A stretch of DNA of 64,000 nt from JALZMG01 sp963739975 (GCA_963739975.1 CAVUCK010000022.1:1-64000), one strand, 5' to 3'; shown: positions 24,015 through 33,362, numbered from the stretch's first letter. Notes: generated by a model from the letters alone, not told the origin. Made by a program: numbers and translations.

Positions 24015-25007
24015 ATGCAGGTCACGGTGTTGGGGGCGGGTTCGTGGGGCACGACGATGGCGTCGCTGGTGGCGGCGCGCCACTCGACGACCATCTGGGC
24101 GCGCAGCCCGGAGACGGCCGAGGAGATCGACGGGCGGCACACCAACGAGGCGTACCTCCCCGGCTGCGAGCTGACCGAGGCGCTGCTGGCCACGGCCGAC
24201 CTGGAGAAGGCGGTGCGCCACGCCGAGCTGCTGATCCTCGGTGTCCCGACGACGGCGATGCGCTCGACGATCCGGGCCGCCAAGGAGTTCATCCATCCCT
24301 GGATCCCGATCGTCAGCCTGGCCAAGGGGCTCGAGCAGCAGACGTTGCTGCGGATGACCGAGGTGATCAAGGAGGAGGCGCCGGGGCACCCGGTCGCCGC
24401 GCTGTCCGGGCCGAACATCGCCCGCGAGATCATGGCCGGCCAAGCCGCAGCCAGCGTCATCGCCACCGAGGACCTCGCCGTCGCCGCCGCCCTGCAGCGG
24501 GTCCTCACCCGCGGCCTGTTCCGGATCTACACCAACCACGACGTCATCGGCTGCGAGATGGGCGGGGCGATGAAGAACGTCGTCGCCATCGCCTGCGGCA
24601 TCGCCCAGGGCCTCGGCGTCGGCGACAACACCCGGGCGATGGTGATGACCAGGGGGTTGGCCGAGCTGACCCGGCTCGGCGTGGCGATGGGCGGCGAGGC
24701 GGCGACGTTCTCCGGGTTGGCCGGAATGGGCGACCTCGTCACGACGTGCATCAGCCCGTACAGCCGCAACCGGATGGTCGGCGAGCAGCTCGGGATGGGC
24801 CGCAAGCTGGAGGACATCGTGGCCGAGATGTCGATGGTCGCCGAGGGCGTCAAGACCGCCGTGACCGCCCGGGAGCTGGCCAAACGCCACCACGTGGACA
24901 TGCCGGTGTGCGACGAGATCTACCGGGTGGTGCGCGGGCGGACCACGGCCGACAAGGCCTACCGGGGCCTGCGGGTGCGACCGGGCCACGAGAACGATCC
25001 GGGATAG
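24015..25007 (+). CDS. gpsA: NAD(P)-dependent glycerol-3-phosphate dehydrogenase
   Basis: A 330-residue cytoplasmic enzyme that reduces dihydroxyacetone phosphate to sn-glycerol-3-phosphate for phospholipid synthesis. The Rossmann motif GAGSWGT is at 7-13; SGPNIAREI, the catalytic Lys in GAMKNVVAIACG, and TFSGLAGMGDLVTTC are GpsA signatures. Length is normal. ATG 24015 follows TACCTT by 6 nt, supporting a leaderless start. Divergent from the crotonase/dehydrogenase operon, and followed by repeat element B. Confidence 0.96.
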   Translation: MQVTVLGAGSWGTTMASLVAARHSTTIWARSPETAEEIDGRHTNEAYLPGCELTEALLATADLEKAVRHAELLILGVPTTAMRSTIRAAKEFIHPWIPIVSLAKGLEQQTLLRMTEVIKEEAPGHPVAALSGPNIAREIMAGQAAASVIATEDLAVAAALQRVLTRGLFRIYTNHDVIGCEMGGAMKNVVAIACGIAQGLGVGDNTRAMVMTRGLAELTRLGVAMGGEAATFSGLAGMGDLVTTCISPYSRNRMVGEQLGMGRKLEDIVAEMSMVAEGVKTAVTARELAKRHHVDMPVCDEIYRVVRGRTTADKAYRGLRVRPGHENDPG

Positions 25008-25060
25008 GACCGTCGCTGGGCGGGAATCGTCTCGGCGTCGATGATCCGCCGGCCGCAGGA

Positions 25061-25213
25061 TCTGGGCACGAAGGTTCTCATCTTCGAGAACCTGCGCGCC
25101 CAGAAGGGCGTTTGAGAACCTCCGCGCCCAGTTGCCATGCGGCGCGACGTGTCGGTGGACTCGGTGCCGGTCGTGGGCGGTGGGACACGACGACGCACCC
25201 AGACCTGAGGAGA
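25061..25213. repeat. Repeat element B (about 153 bp)
   Basis: Near full-length relative of the element at 11579-11730: it begins TCTGGG, holds GGTTCTCATCTTCGAGAACC with two GAGAACCT-type right arms, and ends ACCTGAGGAGA. It fills half of the 311-bp gap between gpsA and the flavoprotein. The remaining bases hold no convincing gene; GAGGAGAG before 25319 is the next gene's ribosome binding site. Confidence 0.7.
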
Positions 25214-25318
25214 TCCCGAAACATTACGAAGTGGTTGCGGAAGGGGCGTGAAGTGGTGCGATGATGGGTAACCGAGTGCGGCATCGTGAACACCGCGCCC
25301 GCGAGGAGAGTTCCCCCC

Positions 25319-26842
25319 ATGACCATCGACCTCGCGCCCCAGGAAGGGCGCGCGCCCGACGATGGCCTTGGGTCCGGACGTCATGCTGACGGACGGGCAC
25401 CCAAGGTCGTGATCATCGGCGCCGGTCCCGCTGGGTTGACCGCCGCCTCCCAACTCGTCGACCGGGACGTCTGCCCGGTCGTTCTCGAGGCCGACGACAC
25501 CGTCGGTGGCATCAGCCGAACGGTCGAGCGCGACGGCTGGCGCTTCGACATCGGCGGCCACCGGTTCTTCACCAAGGTGCCGGAAGTCGAGCGGTTCTGG
25601 CACGACATGCTGCCGGGTGACGAGTTCATGGTGCGCCCGCGGATGAGCCGGATCTTCTACGACGGGAAGTTCTTCGACTACCCGTTGAAGGCCACCAACG
25701 CGCTGACGAACCTCGGCATCGGGACGTCGATGATGTGCGTGCTGTCGTACCTGCGGGCGCGTGTCGCGCCGCCGGCCGACACGTCGACGTTCGAGGGCTG
25801 GGTCACCTCGCGCTTCGGTCGCCGGCTCTACGAGACGTTCTTCAAGACGTACACCGAGAAGGTCTGGGGCGTCCCGGCCAACGAGCTGCCGGCGGACTGG
25901 GCGGCCCAGCGGATCAAGAGCCTGTCCCTCGGCTCGGCGATCGTGAACGCGCTGATGCCCAAGCGCAACCAGACGGAGATCACGTCGCTGATCGAGGAGT
26001 TCCACTACCCCCAGCTCGGCCCGGGGATGATGTGGGAGACCTGCCGCGACGTCGTCGTCAAAGGCGGCGGCGAGGTGCGCATGGAGACCCCGGTGGTCGC
26101 CATCCACCACCACGATGGCCGCGCCGTGGCGGTCGAGACGGCGGGCGGCGAGCGTGTGATCTGCGACGATGTGATCTCGTCCATGCCGCTCAGCCACCTG
26201 CTGACGGCGATGCGGCCGGTGCCGCCGCCGGAGGTGCTCGAGGCGGCCAACGGGCTGAACTACCGGGACTTCCTCACGGTTGCCCTGGTCGTCCCCGAGG
26301 ATGCCGGCTTCCCGGACAACTGGATCTACGTCCACAGCCCCGAGGTCCAGCTCGGCCGCGTGCAGAACTTCGGCTCGTGGTCGCCGTACATGGTCAAGCC
26401 GGGCTTCACGTGCCTCGGCCTCGAGTACTTCGTCAACGAGGACGACGAGCTGTGGAGCATGGCCGACGACGACATGATCCGCTACGCCGCCGACGAGCTG
26501 GAACGGATCGGGCTGTGCGAGCACTCGGACGTGCAGCGCGGCTTCGTCACCCGAGTGCCAAAGGCCTATCCCGTGTACGACGGGACCTACCACCAGCACG
26601 TCGACACCATGCGCGCGTGGCTGGCCGATCACGCCTGCAACGTGCAGCCGGTCGGTCGCAACGGCATGCACCGGTACAACAACCAGGACCACTCGATGCT
26701 CACGGCGATGCTCGCCGTCGAGAACATCCTCGATCTGGCCGACCACGACCTGTGGGCGGTCAACGTCGACGACGAGTACCACGAGGAGTCGGCCAGCTCC
26801 GCACCGTCGGGCACCGGCCGGTCCGCGCCAGTGATGCGCTGA
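25319..26842 (+). CDS. FAD-dependent oxidoreductase, UDP-galactopyranose-mutase-like
   Basis: A 507-residue flavoprotein with an N-terminal FAD motif GAGPAGL (34-40) and GGISRTVERDGWRFDIGGHRFF. The layout (DYPLKATNAL, YTEKVWGVPANELPADWAAQRIK, VPKAYPVYDG, GRNGMHRYNNQDHSM) is that of NAD(P)-binding amine-oxidase/protoporphyrinogen-oxidase-like proteins often found with glycan genes and related to UDP-galactopyranose mutase. The substrate is unknown; cell-wall sugar modification is an inference, supported by the convergent GT39-type gene next door. Start ATG 25319 has GAGGAGAG about 10 nt upstream. Confidence 0.88.
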   Translation: MTIDLAPQEGRAPDDGLGSGRHADGRAPKVVIIGAGPAGLTAASQLVDRDVCPVVLEADDTVGGISRTVERDGWRFDIGGHRFFTKVPEVERFWHDMLPGDEFMVRPRMSRIFYDGKFFDYPLKATNALTNLGIGTSMMCVLSYLRARVAPPADTSTFEGWVTSRFGRRLYETFFKTYTEKVWGVPANELPADWAAQRIKSLSLGSAIVNALMPKRNQTEITSLIEEFHYPQLGPGMMWETCRDVVVKGGGEVRMETPVVAIHHHDGRAVAVETAGGERVICDDVISSMPLSHLLTAMRPVPPPEVLEAANGLNYRDFLTVALVVPEDAGFPDNWIYVHSPEVQLGRVQNFGSWSPYMVKPGFTCLGLEYFVNEDDELWSMADDDMIRYAADELERIGLCEHSDVQRGFVTRVPKAYPVYDGTYHQHVDTMRAWLADHACNVQPVGRNGMHRYNNQDHSMLTAMLAVENILDLADHDLWAVNVDDEYHEESASSAPSGTGRSAPVMR

Positions 26843-26852
26843 GGGGTCGAGG

Positions 26853-28370
26853 TCAGCGGTCGAACCGCCACAGCGACCCGCGCTCGTCGAGCGCGAAGTC
26901 CTCCTGGACGAGGCGACGACGTTCTGGCCACGCCTGGCTCAGCGCCGTGAACAACGCACGGCACGCCCGCTGCGTCGGCGGATAGCTGCCACTGAACACG
27001 AGCCAGATCGTCGACGGCGGGGAAACCGTCTCCAACGCCCTGACGAAGGCCCGCGGGTCGGCGGTCGTGTGCCGATCTGCGTAGTCGATCCAGTCGACCC
27101 GGCCCGGTGCCTGCTGCGACGGGAAGACGTACTGCCGGAACTCGCCGACGCCAGCCTGCTCGAGGAGCCGCGACGCCGCCGGCCCGAGCTGGTCGGGGCA
27201 GTAGATGAGCACATCGTCGGGTGCCGACTGCTGGCGCAGTGGCTCGATGTACGCCGTCGAGTTGGTCCGTGCCGAGCCGATCTCGACCGTGGTGACGAGG
27301 AGACCGACCACGCCGGCGACGACGAGGATGGCCGCCGTCAGCCGCCTCGGCAGGGTCGCCACCCCCAGCGCCGCCAAGGTGATCATCAGCGGGACGGCGA
27401 CGGACGTGTAGCGCGACACGAAGGCGCTGCCGCTGAGCGTCGCCCCGGCCAGCGCCGTGAGCAGCGTGAGGACGAGCACCGCCCCGAGCGCCCGCGCGCT
27501 GATCGGTCGGCGCAGGAGCGTGGAGCCGCGCCAGATGCCGAGCAGGACCAGCACGGCCATCGTGACGCTGAGCACCACCGGGAGGGAGCCCCAGCCGCGG
27601 ACGCCGTCGTCGAAGACCGCGACCAGCGACGACGGGCGGGCTGGTTCGGCCCACGGCGTCGCCGTCCGTTCCGATTGGAAGAGGAACGTCGGCACCCACG
27701 GGAGCCACAGCACGGCACCGGCGGCCACGGCGGCCAGCCCGACCCGCGCCGGCCCCGGCCGGCGCGCCGCCACGGCCAGCACCATCGCGACGGCGGCGAT
27801 GAGGTAGATGGACCAGTAGTGGGTGTACAGCAGCAGGGCCGTGATCGCGCCGACCGGCACTGCCCGGGCCAGGCTCGGCCGCCGCAGGCAGGCATCGAGG
27901 GCGACCAGGCCGACGACGACCTCCAGCATCACGAGGGCGTACATGCGGCCCTCGGTGGCGTACCGGATGACGAAGGGGCTGGTGGCGAGCAGCACCGTGA
28001 CGGCGACGGCTGCGCCGGTGCCCGCCATGCGGCGCAACGCGACGGCCAGCACGGCCAACGTGATCAACGACAGGATGACCGACAGCGAGCGCACGGCCAC
28101 GTCGCCGTCGCCGAACAGCGCCATCCATCCGTGCAGCAGGAGGTAGTAGGCCGGCGGCGCGCCGTCCGTGCGCAGCACGCCGGGGATGGCGGTGATCGCC
28201 TCGCTGGCGATCGCCACGCTCTGCGCCTCGTCCAGCCACAGGGCCCGGCGGGGCCACAGCCGGGCCACGACGCCGAGCGCGACGAGCAGACCGAGGCCGG
28301 CGAGGATCGCGGTCGTTGCCCGGGAGGGCACGGCCGGCGAGCGCGGCGCCGGTGGGACCTCGACCGTCAC
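26853..28370 (-). CDS. GT39/GT83-type polytopic membrane glycosyltransferase
   Basis: A 505-residue membrane protein with about 10-12 hydrophobic helices. The first loop carries RALWLDEAQS, the LWxDE acidic motif of ArnT/PMT-like glycosyltransferases that use polyprenyl-phosphate sugars, followed by APPAYYLLLHGW and ATEGRMYAL. The C-terminal roughly 130 residues form an extracytoplasmic domain. It probably transfers a sugar to a lipid or protein outside the membrane; donor and acceptor cannot be read. Convergent with the flavoprotein, divergent from the transketolase-like gene. GTG start. Confidence 0.88.
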   Translation of the reverse strand: MTVEVPPAPRSPAVPSRATTAILAGLGLLVALGVVARLWPRRALWLDEAQSVAIASEAITAIPGVLRTDGAPPAYYLLLHGWMALFGDGDVAVRSLSVILSLITLAVLAVALRRMAGTGAAVAVTVLLATSPFVIRYATEGRMYALVMLEVVVGLVALDACLRRPSLARAVPVGAITALLLYTHYWSIYLIAAVAMVLAVAARRPGPARVGLAAVAAGAVLWLPWVPTFLFQSERTATPWAEPARPSSLVAVFDDGVRGWGSLPVVLSVTMAVLVLLGIWRGSTLLRRPISARALGAVLVLTLLTALAGATLSGSAFVSRYTSVAVPLMITLAALGVATLPRRLTAAILVVAGVVGLLVTTVEIGSARTNSTAYIEPLRQQSAPDDVLIYCPDQLGPAASRLLEQAGVGEFRQYVFPSQQAPGRVDWIDYADRHTTADPRAFVRALETVSPPSTIWLVFSGSYPPTQRACRALFTALSQAWPERRRLVQEDFALDERGSLWRFDR

Positions 28371-28443
28371 GCCGATCGTCTACCTGGCGGTCCCGGCCGC
28401 CGCAACCACCGTTCTGGCCGCCGCTATCGACCATTGTGAGTCC

Positions 28444-30786
28444 GTGGCGACGGCCAGGAGCGAAGATTGGGACCTCGAGACGCTGGAGTCGATCCAGCGG
28501 CGCGTCCTGTGGCTGGCCGTGCGGATGGTCGACCACGCCAACCGCGAGCGTCCTGCGGGCGAGATCAAGGTCGGTGGGCACCAGGCGTCGTCGGCGTCGA
28601 TGATCGGAATCATGACCGCGCTGTGGTTCGGTCACCTGTCGGGGGCCGACAAGGTGGCGGTCAAGCCGCACGCCTCGCCCGTGTACCACGCCATCAAGTA
28701 CCTGACCGGCGAGCTGGATCGCAGCTACCTCACGCAGCTGCGGGCACGGGGAGGGTTGCAGTCGTACCCGAGCAGGACCAAGGACCCCGACGTGTTCGAT
28801 TTCTCCACGGGCAGCGTCGGCCTGGGCGTCGTGGCTCCCCTGTTCGCCGCGGCGACGCGCCGATACGTCGAGCTCCACGGCGGCCCGTCCTGCGCGGCCC
28901 GCTTCATCGCCCTGGCCGGCGACGCCGAGCTCGACGAAGGCAACGTGTGGGAGGCGATCACCGAGCCGGCGCTGCAGGGGCTTGGCAACGTGATGCTGGT
29001 CGTCGACACGAACCGCCAGAGCCTCGATCGCGTGGTCCCCGACCAGAAGATCAAGAAGCTGATGGAGTTCTTCGCCGGCGCCGGGTGGCACGTCGTCGCG
29101 GCGAAGTACGGGCGGCGGCTCCAGGCGGCGTTCGCCGAGCCGGGCGGCGACGCCCTGATGGCTCACATCGACCAGATGTCGAACGAGGAGTACCAGTCCC
29201 TGTTCGCCCATCGCGGGTCGGAGCTCCGGCGACGGTTCCTCCACGGTGCCGACCGGGCCGTTCAGCGCGTGCTCGACGAGCGCGCCGACGACGACGTGGC
29301 CCCGCTCGTGCTCGATCTGGGCGGCCACGACCTCGGACTGCTGATCGACAGCTACCGGTCCTGCGACGCCGTGGCGGACCAGCCGAGCGTGGTCTTCGCC
29401 TACACGATCAAAGGGTGGGGGCTGCCGATGGCGGGGGATCCGCTGAACCACTCGCTGCTGCTGTCCGGCGCCCAGATCGACGAGCTGCGGGCGTCGGTCG
29501 GGCTCGGCGCCGACGACGAGTGGGACCGGTTCGACCCCGACGGACCCGAAGGCCGCCGCTGCGCCTCGGTCGGTGGAGAGCTGAACAACGTGCCCGTGGC
29601 GCCGCGGCCCGCCCTGGCGATCCCGGCGACGACCGGCGTGCCCGCGACCGGCCGGGTCTCGACCCAGGAGGCGTTCGGGCGGATGCTGACCCGGCTGGCC
29701 GACGTCGCCGGCGTCGGCGAGCGCATCGTCACCGTCTCCCCGGACGTCAGCGTGTCGACGAACCTCGGTGGGTGGATCAACAAGGTCGGGGTCTTCGCGC
29801 CGGACGAGCGCACCGACTACGGGTTCGGCGACGGCGGCGAGAGCCGCCTGCTGCGCTGGCACCAGTCACCGGCGGGGCGCCACGTCGAGCTCGGCATCAG
29901 CGAGATGAACCTCTTCCTGCTGCTGCACGCTCTGGGCCTCGGACACGAGCTGCACGACCACCACCTGCTGCCGATCGGCACCGTCTACGACCCGTTCGTC
30001 TGCCGCGGGTTGGACGCGCTGATCTTCGGGCTCTACTCGGGCGCCCGGTTCGTGGTCGTCGGCACGCCGGCCGGCATCACGCTGGCGCCGGAAGGCGGTG
30101 CCCACCAGTCGACGATCACGCCGTCGATCGGGGCTGAGCTGCCCGCGCTGGCGTACCACGAGCCGGCGTACGCCCGCGCCCTCGACTGGCTCCTCTGCGA
30201 CGGCCTGGCGGCGCTGGCCGCGCCGGACGGCCGGTCGACCTACCTGCGGCTGTCCACCCGGCCGCTCGATCAGTCACCGTTCGCCGCCGCCGTGGAGCGC
30301 TGGGGCGAGGACGAGGTACGGGCCGCCGTGCTCGCCGGGGCTCACCGCCTACGGGAGCCCGACGGCCCGGCAGACGTCGTCATCGCGGCGTGCGGGCCGG
30401 TGGTCCCCGAAGCCCTCGCCGCCGCCGACCGGCTGGAGCACGAGGGAGTGGCGACGCTCGTCCTCGACATCACCAGCCCGGACCGGCTGTACCGCGGCTG
30501 GCGCGAGTCCACGCAGCGGGCGGCACGGGCGGCGACCGTGGCCCCGGCCGACCACCACCTCGCCGAATTGCTGACCCCGCACGAGCGCACGGCCCCGATC
30601 GTCACCGTCCACGACGCCGCCAGCCACCACCTGGCCTGGCTCGGCTCCGTGTTCGGGACCCGCGTCGTGCCCGTTGGCGTCGACGACTTCGGTCAGTCGG
30701 GCAGCATCCCGGAGCTGTACGCCGCGTTCGACCTACTGCCCGACCAACTCGTCAACGCCGCCCTCGTCGCCGTCGTCGAGCCGTGA
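28444..30786 (+). CDS. Pyruvate-dehydrogenase-E1/transketolase-like protein
   Basis: A 780-residue thiamine-diphosphate enzyme. The N-terminal half has GGHQASSASM, KPHASPVYHAIKYL and the ThDP/Mg motif GDAELDEG...N (AGDAELDEGNVWEAI); the central domain has STQEAFGRML, ISEMNLFLLL and GAHQSTITPSIG; a transketolase C-terminal domain follows. The order resembles homodimeric AceE-type E1 and transketolase. No E2 or E3 gene is nearby, so the acceptor and reaction are unknown; actinobacterial proteins like this are often named transketolase-like. GTG 28444 is chosen from CATTGT 6 nt upstream; the start is uncertain. Confidence 0.88.
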   Translation: MATARSEDWDLETLESIQRRVLWLAVRMVDHANRERPAGEIKVGGHQASSASMIGIMTALWFGHLSGADKVAVKPHASPVYHAIKYLTGELDRSYLTQLRARGGLQSYPSRTKDPDVFDFSTGSVGLGVVAPLFAAATRRYVELHGGPSCAARFIALAGDAELDEGNVWEAITEPALQGLGNVMLVVDTNRQSLDRVVPDQKIKKLMEFFAGAGWHVVAAKYGRRLQAAFAEPGGDALMAHIDQMSNEEYQSLFAHRGSELRRRFLHGADRAVQRVLDERADDDVAPLVLDLGGHDLGLLIDSYRSCDAVADQPSVVFAYTIKGWGLPMAGDPLNHSLLLSGAQIDELRASVGLGADDEWDRFDPDGPEGRRCASVGGELNNVPVAPRPALAIPATTGVPATGRVSTQEAFGRMLTRLADVAGVGERIVTVSPDVSVSTNLGGWINKVGVFAPDERTDYGFGDGGESRLLRWHQSPAGRHVELGISEMNLFLLLHALGLGHELHDHHLLPIGTVYDPFVCRGLDALIFGLYSGARFVVVGTPAGITLAPEGGAHQSTITPSIGAELPALAYHEPAYARALDWLLCDGLAALAAPDGRSTYLRLSTRPLDQSPFAAAVERWGEDEVRAAVLAGAHRLREPDGPADVVIAACGPVVPEALAAADRLEHEGVATLVLDITSPDRLYRGWRESTQRAARAATVAPADHHLAELLTPHERTAPIVTVHDAASHHLAWLGSVFGTRVVPVGVDDFGQSGSIPELYAAFDLLPDQLVNAALVAVVEP

Positions 30787-30793
30787 CCGGCGC

Positions 30794-30958
30794 TCAGACG
30801 CGGCGGCTGCGACTGCGGAAGATGCTGTAGCCGCCCGGGCCGACCAGGAAGCCGAGGACGATCAGGATGATCCCCAGGATCACCCGATCCGTGAACAGGA
30901 AGATGATGCCGACGACGACGAGCGCGACGGCGATGAGCCAAAGGAGTGTGGCTGACAC
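30794..30958 (-). CDS. Small two-helix membrane protein (DUF6131-like)
   Basis: A 54-residue protein: helix 1 LLWLIAVALVVVGIIFLF, a short loop, helix 2 VILGIILIVLGFLVG, then a GGYSIFRSRSRRV tail. I place it with short DUF6131-like actinobacterial proteins by pattern. GTG 30958 is preferred because GGGAGG lies about 7 nt upstream; a longer frame to 30982 lacks such a site. It lies 51 nt downstream of glgC's start region on the opposite side of the TK-like stop. Confidence 0.7.
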   Translation of the reverse strand: MSATLLWLIAVALVVVGIIFLFTDRVILGIILIVLGFLVGPGGYSIFRSRSRRV

Positions 30959-31009
30959 GGGGACCTCCCAGTAGACGAGCACGGAGCTTGTGCCCAGGTG
31001 ATCGACGGT

Positions 31010-32164
31010 TCAACCTTCCGCTGAGCCGACATCGGTTCCACCGTAGACGGCGATGCCGGACGGTTCGTCGATGGTCCCGGTCTGCGACGGGTGGACCGTG
31101 ACGCCGCCGTTGACGATCGCCTGCTCGACGACGGCACCGGCCCGGATGACTGCATCGTCGAGCACGACGCTGCCGCGCACGGTCGCACCGCGCTCCACCC
31201 TGACGTTGCGACCGAGCACGCTGTCAGCAACTGCGCCAGCGACGAGGACGCCCGGCGCCAGCAAGGAGCGATCGACGGTCGCGCCCGAGCCGACGCGGGC
31301 CGGCCCGCCGATCACGGAGCCGGTGAGGAACGGCCACGCCGGATCGTCGAGCGACAGCGGCACGTCATCACCGAGCAGCTCCATGTGGGCCCGGTGGTAG
31401 GCGCCGATGGTGCCGACGTCACGCCAGTAGCCGACGAGGAGGTGCTCGACGAGCACCGCCGCCGGATCGGCGACGAGCTCGGGCAGCAGCACGTCGCCGT
31501 AGTCCCCGGCAGACGCGCCGTCCGCGTCGTCGACGGCCATGCGCTCGAGGCGGGCGAGCAGCGCCGGACCGTCGAAGCAGAAGACCTCCGTGCACACTCG
31601 GTCGCCCGTCGGCTCGTCCGGCTTGTACTCGAATCCGGTGATCCGAGCGCCGTCGACGGCGACCCAGGCGAAGCGCGATCCGTCCTCGTCCTCCGGCGGG
31701 TCAGTGGTGACGATGGTGAGCGTGGCCGCGTGTTCCTGGTGGGTGTCCAGCACATCGCGCAGATCGAGTCGGTACACGTGGTCGGCGCTCATCGTGATCA
31801 CGACGTCGGGCCCGAACTCGACCATCGCCGCCCGGTTCAGCACGAGCGCGTCGGCGTTGCCGGCGGCGAGGGCGTCGTCGTCGCCGCGACCCTGGAACGG
31901 CGGGAGGATCTGCAACCCGCCGTGGGTGCGGTCGAGGTCCCACGGCCGCCCGTTGGCGAGGTGATCGTTCAGGGCGTGCGGCTCGTACTGCTCGACGACC
32001 CACACGTCGCTCAACCCGCTGTTGGCGACGTTGGAGAGCGTGATGTCGATCAGCCGGCACATCCCACCGAATGGCACTGCGGGCTTCGCCAATCCGTCCG
32101 TCAACGGCGCCAGCCGGCTCCCGGCACCACCGGCGAGCACGACGACGAGCACACGCGTCCGCAT
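31010..32164 (-). CDS. glgC: Glucose-1-phosphate adenylyltransferase
   Basis: A 384-residue ADP-glucose pyrophosphorylase that makes ADP-glucose for glycogen, trehalose or maltose-1-phosphate. The nucleotide loop LAGGAGSRLAPLT (10-22), KPAVPFGG, IDITLSNVANSG, the FQGRGDDDALAAGNADA variant, ADHVY, and the ridge YWRDVGTIGAYHRA are GlgC signatures; left-handed beta-helix repeats with GSGATVDRS and GRNVRVERGATV close the protein. The region normally YRGTADAVYQN is changed here, yet the catalytic GxxD/Y context is kept. Divergent from the PRC-barrel operon. Confidence 0.93.
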   Translation of the reverse strand: MRTRVLVVVLAGGAGSRLAPLTDGLAKPAVPFGGMCRLIDITLSNVANSGLSDVWVVEQYEPHALNDHLANGRPWDLDRTHGGLQILPPFQGRGDDDALAAGNADALVLNRAAMVEFGPDVVITMSADHVYRLDLRDVLDTHQEHAATLTIVTTDPPEDEDGSRFAWVAVDGARITGFEYKPDEPTGDRVCTEVFCFDGPALLARLERMAVDDADGASAGDYGDVLLPELVADPAAVLVEHLLVGYWRDVGTIGAYHRAHMELLGDDVPLSLDDPAWPFLTGSVIGGPARVGSGATVDRSLLAPGVLVAGAVADSVLGRNVRVERGATVRGSVVLDDAVIRAGAVVEQAIVNGGVTVHPSQTGTIDEPSGIAVYGGTDVGSAEG

Positions 32165-32251
32165 CCGGGGAGTCTCGCCGCCTCCGACCCGTTTCCCCGG
32201 TTCCCGGACCGGGTACCCACCGGTCCAGGTCGAGGGACGAGAGGAGGCTCC

Positions 32252-32374
32252 GTGAACGTCGTGTTCTGGATCATCCTGGCGGTGATCGTCATCGCCGTGA
32301 TCGCGGTGCTGGTGATGCTGCGCAAACGGCGGGCGGGCGGGGTCGTCGCCGTCAACCGCCGGAGGACCCCGTGA
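32252..32374 (+). CDS. Small single-helix membrane protein
   Basis: A 40-residue protein, GTG start with GAGAGGAGG about 8 nt upstream. Residues 3-22 (VVFWIILAVIVIAVIAVLVM) form one membrane helix, followed by a basic LRKRRAGG tail. The stop overlaps the GTG of the next gene (GTGA). It opens a three-gene unit with two PRC-barrel proteins and could anchor them; that is an inference. Confidence 0.6.
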   Translation: MNVVFWIILAVIVIAVIAVLVMLRKRRAGGVVAVNRRRTP

Positions 32375-32931
32375 AGGCGCTCGTGCGCGGGACCGACCTC
32401 GTCGGCCTGCCGATCGTCACGCTGGCCGGCGAGGACATCGCCGAGGTCCGCGACGTGATGTTCGATTCCGACGCCGGTCACGTCATGGGGTTCACGCTCA
32501 ACAAGCGCGGACGGTTCGCCGGCCGCTCGAAGGACCACCTCCGGCGCGAGCAGATCCGCGCCGTCGGCCCGCACGCGATCATGGTCGCCACCGAGGTCGA
32601 GCTGTCCGCCGACGCGCCGAGCGCAGCGCCGGGCGGCGGGAACGTCTTGTCCGATCGGGTGATGACCGACACGGGCGTGCAGGTCGGCACGGTGACCGAC
32701 GTCGTCGTCGACACCGGCGACGGCACGGTGGTCGGCTTCGAGGTCGTCACGGCCGACGAGCTCGACCAGCGCAAGGGGCGGCGATCCTACGTGCCGCTGC
32801 CGGAGACCGGCGCCGTCTCGGGCGAGGCGATCATCGTGCCGGCCTCGGCGGTCGACTACGTCGCCACCGACCTCGCCGGCTTCGGCGAGGCGGTCGACCG
32901 CTACCGCGACCTGCTGCGAGGTGCATCGTGA
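32371..32931 (+). CDS. PRC-barrel domain protein, tandem barrels
   Basis: A 186-residue protein with two PRC-barrel beta-units: GLPIVTLAGEDIAEVRDVMF at about 10-30 and LSDRVMTDTGVQVGTVTDVV at about 90-115. PRC barrels occur in RimM and in photosynthetic reaction-centre H subunits and are general interaction modules. No catalytic residues are expected. GTG start overlaps the preceding stop and its own stop overlaps the next GTG (both GTGA), so the three genes are tightly coupled. Confidence 0.8.
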   Translation: MKALVRGTDLVGLPIVTLAGEDIAEVRDVMFDSDAGHVMGFTLNKRGRFAGRSKDHLRREQIRAVGPHAIMVATEVELSADAPSAAPGGGNVLSDRVMTDTGVQVGTVTDVVVDTGDGTVVGFEVVTADELDQRKGRRSYVPLPETGAVSGEAIIVPASAVDYVATDLAGFGEAVDRYRDLLRGAS

Positions 32932-33362
32932 ACGTCGACGACCTGCTCGGCAAGCCCGTGCTCGACGTGTCGACGGCCACCACCGCCGGCCGCATCGACG
33001 ACCTCGTCGTCGACGTCGGCCAGCGCACGGTGCGCGGCCTTGTCGTCGGCAAGGCGGCCAGCGGTGCGTGGCTGGAGTGGTCGGACATCAAGTCGATGGG
33101 CGCCGACGCCGTCACGATCGAACACGCCGACGTCGTGACCGCGGCGCCGACCGACGTCGGGCCGGGATGCCGGCAGGCCAAGGTCCTCGGCGGACGGGTG
33201 TTGACCGACGAGGGCCGCGAGCTCGGCCCGCTCGGAACCATCGACATCGATCCGGACTCCGGGGCGATCGAGGCGCTGGTGCTGGCCGACCGGCGCGTCC
33301 CCGCCGACCAGTTGATCGGCATCGGCAGCTACGCCACCGTCGTCCACGATCCCGACGCCTGA
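32928..33362 (+). CDS. PRC-barrel domain protein
   Basis: A 144-residue protein with an N-terminal PRC barrel (LLGKPVLDVSTATTAGRIDDLVVD) and a second weaker unit after residue 85 (VLGGRVLTDEGRELGPLGTIDID). Last gene of the coupled trio begun at 32252. Its paralogue is immediately upstream. Stress-related PRC-barrel pairs are common in actinobacteria; the partner is unknown. Confidence 0.8.
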   Translation: MNVDDLLGKPVLDVSTATTAGRIDDLVVDVGQRTVRGLVVGKAASGAWLEWSDIKSMGADAVTIEHADVVTAAPTDVGPGCRQAKVLGGRVLTDEGRELGPLGTIDIDPDSGAIEALVLADRRVPADQLIGIGSYATVVHDPDA

